DNA of 64,000 nucleotides from NCBI RefSeq assembly GCF_000002865.3, contig NW_001865051.1, positions 346,424-410,423 of the forward strand. Reading direction: 5' to 3'. Origin of the DNA: Monosiga brevicollis MX1 (lineage: Eukaryota; Opisthokonta; Choanoflagellata; Craspedida; Salpingoecidae). The translations under genes and the position numbers were made by a program. The notes under the pieces were generated by a model. The model was not told where the DNA came from. It was given only the letters and a program-made list of their open reading frames with translations, and searched no databases. This document shows positions 60,491-64,000 of the stretch, in pieces (position 1 is the stretch's first letter; every line of letters begins with the position of its first letter).

Positions 60491-61474
60491 ATGGCGCAGA
60501 CCTTTGATCCAGCGCGTCCGCGCTACGATCAGACGACCTTTCAAGGTCGATTCCGTCACTTTATGGACATTGCCGATCCGCGCTGTCTTGCACCGTCCCT
60601 CTTCTTTGGGATGAGCCTAGACGAGAGCGTGTCACTCATGGAACAGTGGAAGACCAACGCTGTCCCAGCCAGTGTCCCTGCCGAGCGCCTCTGGCTTGCC
60701 AAGAAGATTCGCGACTCGGCCATCCACCCCGATACTGGCGAGACGATCGTGCAGCCCTTTCGCATGTCCGGTTTTGCTATCTATGGCACCCCAATCGTTG
60801 TGGGCATGCTCCTGCCCAATCCCACCATTGCTTCCACCATCTTCTGGCAATCCCTCAACCAGACACACAACGCCTGCGTCAATTATGCAAATCGCAATGC
60901 TTCCCAGGCCACGGAAGTCAGCGATCTGGTCACTGGCTACATCGGAGCCGTAGCCTCGAGCGTCTCCATTGCCGTTGGCCTGAACCAGCTCGTCAAGCGA
61001 GCCCGGATTTCCGAAGGCCTTCGCACGGTGCTCAGTCGATTCGTTCCTTACCCGGCCGTGGCCAGTGCCAGCACCGCAAACATGCTCCTCATGCGCCGCT
61101 CCGAACTCAAAAACGGCATTGCCATCAAGGACGACGAGGGTTCGGTCGTCGGCTTTTCTCAGAAGGCAGCTGAGCGTGCCATCTACCAGACCATGCTCTC
61201 TCGCGTCGTGTTGCCCGCACCTCTCCTACTCATTCCACCCATGACAATGATGGCCCTGGGCAAGACTGGGCTCTTCAACCGGCTGCCCCGCGCCCGCATG
61301 CCTGTCGAGGCAACCGTTTGCGTATTGGCGTTCGTCTTCGGCCTGCCCTTTGCCATCTCTCTCTTCCCGCAGGAGGGCTCCATCACCGTGCAGGAAGCAG
61401 AGCCCCAGTTCCGAGGTCTTCAAAATTCCAAGGGGCAACCCGTAGAAACGTTCTATTTTAACAAGGGCCTGTGA
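60491..61474 (+). CDS. SFXN: Sideroflexin (mitochondrial amino-acid carrier)
   Basis: Sideroflexins are inner-mitochondrial-membrane carriers. Human SFXN1 imports serine for one-carbon metabolism. This is a single exon of 327 residues, the usual family length, from the ATG at 60491. The conserved start FDPARPRYDQTTFQGRFRHF is followed by DPR, then the family motif HPDTGE (79-84). Further marks are NPTIASTIFWQSLNQTHNAC, NYANRNAS, AVASSVSIAVGLNQLVKR, LLPNP, RFVPYPAVASASTANMLLMR and RAIYQTMLSRVVLPAPLLLI. Hydrophobic segments near residues 95-110, 150-168, 187-203, 235-252 and 268-283 fit the five-helix model. The C-terminus ends FYFNKGL. Which of the animal paralogues it matches cannot be judged by eye. 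The gene has no introns. Confidence 0.97.
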   Translation: MAQTFDPARPRYDQTTFQGRFRHFMDIADPRCLAPSLFFGMSLDESVSLMEQWKTNAVPASVPAERLWLAKKIRDSAIHPDTGETIVQPFRMSGFAIYGTPIVVGMLLPNPTIASTIFWQSLNQTHNACVNYANRNASQATEVSDLVTGYIGAVASSVSIAVGLNQLVKRARISEGLRTVLSRFVPYPAVASASTANMLLMRRSELKNGIAIKDDEGSVVGFSQKAAERAIYQTMLSRVVLPAPLLLIPPMTMMALGKTGLFNRLPRARMPVEATVCVLAFVFGLPFAISLFPQEGSITVQEAEPQFRGLQNSKGQPVETFYFNKGL

Positions 61475-61819
61475 AACCCCCCTTTGTCCTATCAAGGCTA
61501 TGACAACCCCTAAGGCTGCGGACCCTTCCTTCGTTTCACCCGTGCCCCTTGCTCCTTTTGCAGTCTACAAATTTATATCATAAATTACCTCTCGGCGCGA
61601 TTCGATCTGTTCTAATATTCATTGCACACCCATCTTTCGGCCCCAGGCTGTGAGGATACACAAAGCACGGGGTGCTAGAGGATGCAAAGATGCCAACCCT
61701 CCCACTTTATCGAACCCCACCAGCTGTTACATATTTAGGGATGTGAGGAACAACACCAATAGGGAGTGTATTATGTACAATTCACCGCCTGTGTGCTGGT
61801 ACACTGACGCCAATAGACC
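61475..61819. other. Intergenic region between convergent genes
   Basis: This is the gap between the sideroflexin stop and the methyltransferase stop. It is AT-rich around 61568-61625 and 61735-61790. No gene is supported. Confidence 0.6.
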
Positions 61820-63211
61820 CTACTTGGAACGTTTTGCCTTGTCTGGCCGACGCGCTGGAGCCCGGCTCTGCTTGTGGTGCGCGTCCCGATGCTTCTTCTT
61901 GGGTGCGCTGGTTTGGGGTGCCCCACCCCGATTGTCCCCCGATCTTTTGCCAGATCCGGGGTTGTGCCGGTGATTTGGGCGGTCCTTGCGATTTTTTCGT
62001 CTGGACCGGTCACTCGAGTCCTTGAAGTTGTCTGGCAACGCCGTGCTGACGATGCTGAGTCGTAGGGGAAGCTTGCATCCTATCACCGGGGGGAAAGCGA
62101 CACACAAGCTGGCGTGACCTGCACGCGCAGTGCGCGCGGATTGTCTGAGTGAGTTGCCAACTCTGGCGCGCCGCGGGGACATACCTGGCGTTACCATCCA
62201 TCGAAATGCCGCTCCTTGCATATGAGCAGGTAGTCGACAATACCATAGAGTTACGAAGGGACTCGTCTTGCGCTGCTTGGCATTGAGCGGTCGAAATGCC
62301 GGTGGCGTCTCGTAAACATACTGTCGGGGCTGTCGCGGAGTCAAATAAAAAGGAAACGGTGCCGCACGCCCGGTGGTTTGTGTGAGGGCAGCCCAAGGAG
62401 CCTTGGTATACACGTAGTTGGGCTGCACCACGCAGAACGGCTTGGGCGTCTTTTGCAGAAACTGGCATAGCAGAGCCACATGGTCCTGGCCCGTTGTGGA
62501 GAAGGGGGGGTTGGTTACGAGCACGTCGTAGTCTGGCACGTTGCCAGAGGCGACGTCAGCGTAGAAGTCACGACATTCGTTAATAACTGTCTCAAAGCCG
62601 AGGCGCGCAAGGTGTGCCCGCATCGAGCCGGCACAAAAATAAGGGTCATAAATGACGAGCTCCTGACTCGTCTTGCCGAGACTCTTGGCAAGCCATCGCA
62701 GCAAAGGTGCAATATGAGCATAAGCTAGGTAGGGTGTCTCGCAATGATCGTTGGCATCCGCCTCCCATGGGAAGCTGCTGCTGGCTGCCTCGGCTTGAGG
62801 AAGGATCAAGCGGTCGCCCTCGAGAATGCCAGCAGGTCGGAGGCGCCCTTGCTCGTCCCGCTCGCTATGATAGACGCGGTGCGTGCTCCTGTCGATGAGA
62901 TAAAGCGTGTCCTCGATGAACCGTCCCTCCAGCTCGGGCTCATCATTAAGATTGGAGACGCCGTCGTCACTGCCGCTATCGCTACTCCCGCTGCCGTCGT
63001 CGTCGTCGTCGTCTGACTTAATCCCAGAACTGCTGGGCTTGGCTCGGTCCTCGCCATCCTCCGCTACAGACAGCTCAGGGGGCAAGTCGGGTCGCGATTG
63101 TGTGTCGAGCCACGCCTGCCAGCATTCCGCACAGTATATGGCCTTGTCTGTGGGGTCGTGACAGAGAAGCACATCGGCGCGACCACACGCGCACCGCTCC
63201 CGGGGCGCCAT
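61820..63211 (-). CDS. Putative NPPF-type (adenine-N6-like) methyltransferase with N-terminal zinc-binding motif
   Basis: The first ATG is at 63211 and the frame is open for 463 residues. The N-terminus has six Cys in a B-box-like pattern (CACGRADVLLC, then CAEC; residues 7-30). A long acidic, Ser-rich stretch follows (residues 51-95). A class I methyltransferase core comes next: DHCETPYLAYAHIAPLLRWL, the SAM-loop-like VIYDPYFCAGSMRAHLARLG and the catalytic-type NPPF (residues 234-237) in YDVLVTNPPFSTTGQDHV. NPPF/NPPY motifs occur in enzymes that methylate exocyclic amino groups of DNA, RNA or Gln. The C-terminus is very basic (SRRKNRKDRPNHRHN, RRPDKAKRSK), fitting nucleic-acid binding or nuclear targeting. 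Near 62185-62115 a GTATGT donor and a GTGCAG acceptor bound a segment whose length is a multiple of three, so an in-frame intron is possible. The substrate is unknown. Confidence 0.75.
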   Translation of the reverse strand: MAPRERCACGRADVLLCHDPTDKAIYCAECWQAWLDTQSRPDLPPELSVAEDGEDRAKPSSSGIKSDDDDDDGSGSSDSGSDDGVSNLNDEPELEGRFIEDTLYLIDRSTHRVYHSERDEQGRLRPAGILEGDRLILPQAEAASSSFPWEADANDHCETPYLAYAHIAPLLRWLAKSLGKTSQELVIYDPYFCAGSMRAHLARLGFETVINECRDFYADVASGNVPDYDVLVTNPPFSTTGQDHVALLCQFLQKTPKPFCVVQPNYVYTKAPWAALTQTTGRAAPFPFYLTPRQPRQYVYETPPAFRPLNAKQRKTSPFVTLWYCRLPAHMQGAAFRWMVTPGMSPRRARVGNSLRQSARTARAGHASLCVAFPPVIGCKLPLRLSIVSTALPDNFKDSSDRSRRKNRKDRPNHRHNPGSGKRSGDNRGGAPQTSAPKKKHRDAHHKQSRAPARRPDKAKRSK

Positions 63212-63626
63212 GACAGTCAAAGTTTTTTAATAAAATCAAATTTCTTCAATTTTTGGGGTATTTTGTGTGATTTTTTTTCATAATTTTGTCGTGCTTCAGT
63301 TGTTACTCGTTTGGAATTCGGGTGCCGACGATCCATATTGGCGTCGCGGAGCAGCTGCAGCTGCCCTGGTCGAGGCCGCGGGGTTACCGACAGAGAAAGA
63401 CAACGCTGTAAACATGTGTTTCACTCTGAACCGGTTTGCCATAAATTAGGTCACTCTAAAAGCCAGTAACATTTTGTCTTGGGACACACATTCAAATGTA
63501 CTAACAAGATCACACAGGATAGAAAGATCGTCATCAGGAGAAAGGTAAGGCAGCGGTGTTGATGAAAAGGGCAGCACCGCCGAGAGAGCTAGTTCAGTGT
63601 GATAGAGGCCACAAGCCAGCAGTACC
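63212..63626. other. Intergenic region
   Basis: The region lies upstream of the methyltransferase and downstream of the next minus-strand gene. It is strongly AT-rich at 63225-63300. No gene is supported. Confidence 0.6.
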
Positions 63627-64000
63627 CTAGTTGTCAGCGACAGCCTCACATCGCCGCCGCCGCCAAGTTACCTCAAACCCTGGACGGCACTCTTCACACT
63701 GATTCGGACGTCGCGGATAGCAGCGAGCACAGTCCATGACATTGCACTCGTAAGGCCGGCACTCGCGGCGTCGGTTATGCTGATAGAAACCGCTCTCACA
63801 GCGCGCACACTTGAGGTGTGTATGGTCCAAACATTCGGCACAGTGTGACACAGCACATGCATTATCGCGCAGACACGCCCGTCCACGATCGTCTACGCAT
63901 CGCATCGCCAGACCAGGGCGAGGCCAGATGAGATTGGAAGGGTTGCGAGGATGAAGCTGCGATACCGGTGCTGCGAAGACACGAACGACAATGCGGGCAA
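63627..64000 (-). CDS. Cysteine-rich repeat protein (furin-like/EGF-like), C-terminal part
   Basis: The frame is open to the window edge and stops at 63627, so only the last 124 residues are seen. After a linker (PRNPSNLIWPRPG) come dense Cys repeats: CVDDRGRACLRDNAC, CAECLDHTHLKCARCESGFY and CNVMDCARCYPRRPNQCEEC, then RPGFEVTWRRRRC. The C-x2-C...C-x2-C-x3-(G)F spacing is like the furin-like cysteine-rich units of growth-factor receptors and many choanoflagellate surface proteins. No membrane helix follows the repeats, so this end is secreted or the protein is anchored elsewhere. The extent and identity are unknown. Confidence 0.65.
   Translation of the reverse strand, partial: ARIVVRVFAAPVSQLHPRNPSNLIWPRPGLAMRCVDDRGRACLRDNACAVSHCAECLDHTHLKCARCESGFYQHNRRRECRPYECNVMDCARCYPRRPNQCEECRPGFEVTWRRRRCEAVADN

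Overview
The window is nuclear DNA of a unicellular eukaryote, most probably the choanoflagellate Monosiga brevicollis. It has a GC-rich coding bias, short introns (about 50-250 bases) with GT-AG borders in most genes, and no operons. Its gene set is shared with animals (Flightless-I, a TopBP1-like protein, TOE1, calpains, an SH2-like adaptor). It also carries a nitrile hydratase with fused beta and alpha subunits, which was reported as a distinctive gene of M. brevicollis. The species assignment rests on recalled knowledge of that gene. The exon structures were read by eye from splice signals and frame continuity.

Layout: 1-2728 (minus) unknown multi-pass membrane protein, cut by the edge. 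3355-3657 TCTCTG-type satellite. 3707-10279 (plus) Flightless-I. 12301-14335 (plus) membrane-anchored type-B carboxylesterase. 15119-18205 and 19502-22755 (both minus) a pair of calpain paralogues. 23247-24683 (plus) membrane-tethered JmjC-type oxygenase. 25118-27519 (minus) UDP-GlcNAc pyrophosphorylase, divergent from 28418-34284 (plus) multi-BRCT TopBP1-like protein. 34537-41339 (minus) very large unknown multi-pass membrane protein. 42251-43609 (minus) TOE1 deadenylase. 44087-46665 (minus) basic Ser/Pro-rich protein with a helical C-terminus. 47560-51632 (plus) DUF4139-type protein with a complete ubiquitin fold spliced into its middle. 52110-52758 (minus) small Lys-rich protein with a ubiquitin-like domain. 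53165-54853 (plus) nitrile hydratase fusion. 55171-57054 (minus) predicted N-myristoylated, degenerate-SH2 adaptor with a ladder of tyrosine motifs. 57551-59793 (plus) PH plus coiled-coil protein. 60491-61474 (plus) sideroflexin. 61820-63211 (minus) NPPF-type methyltransferase. 63627-64000 (minus) 3' end of a cysteine-rich repeat protein.

The genes do not form a pathway. They are a housekeeping and signalling mix spaced by a few hundred bases. Several neighbours are divergent pairs whose shared upstream region carries dinucleotide repeats. The most unusual items are the ubiquitin inserted in a DUF4139 protein, the fused cobalt-type nitrile hydratase, the myristoylation-signal/SH2-like/tyrosine-ladder protein, and a 42-base T run sitting where a Flightless-I splice donor should be. 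I saw no tRNA, rRNA, CRISPR array, transposon or virus-derived element.
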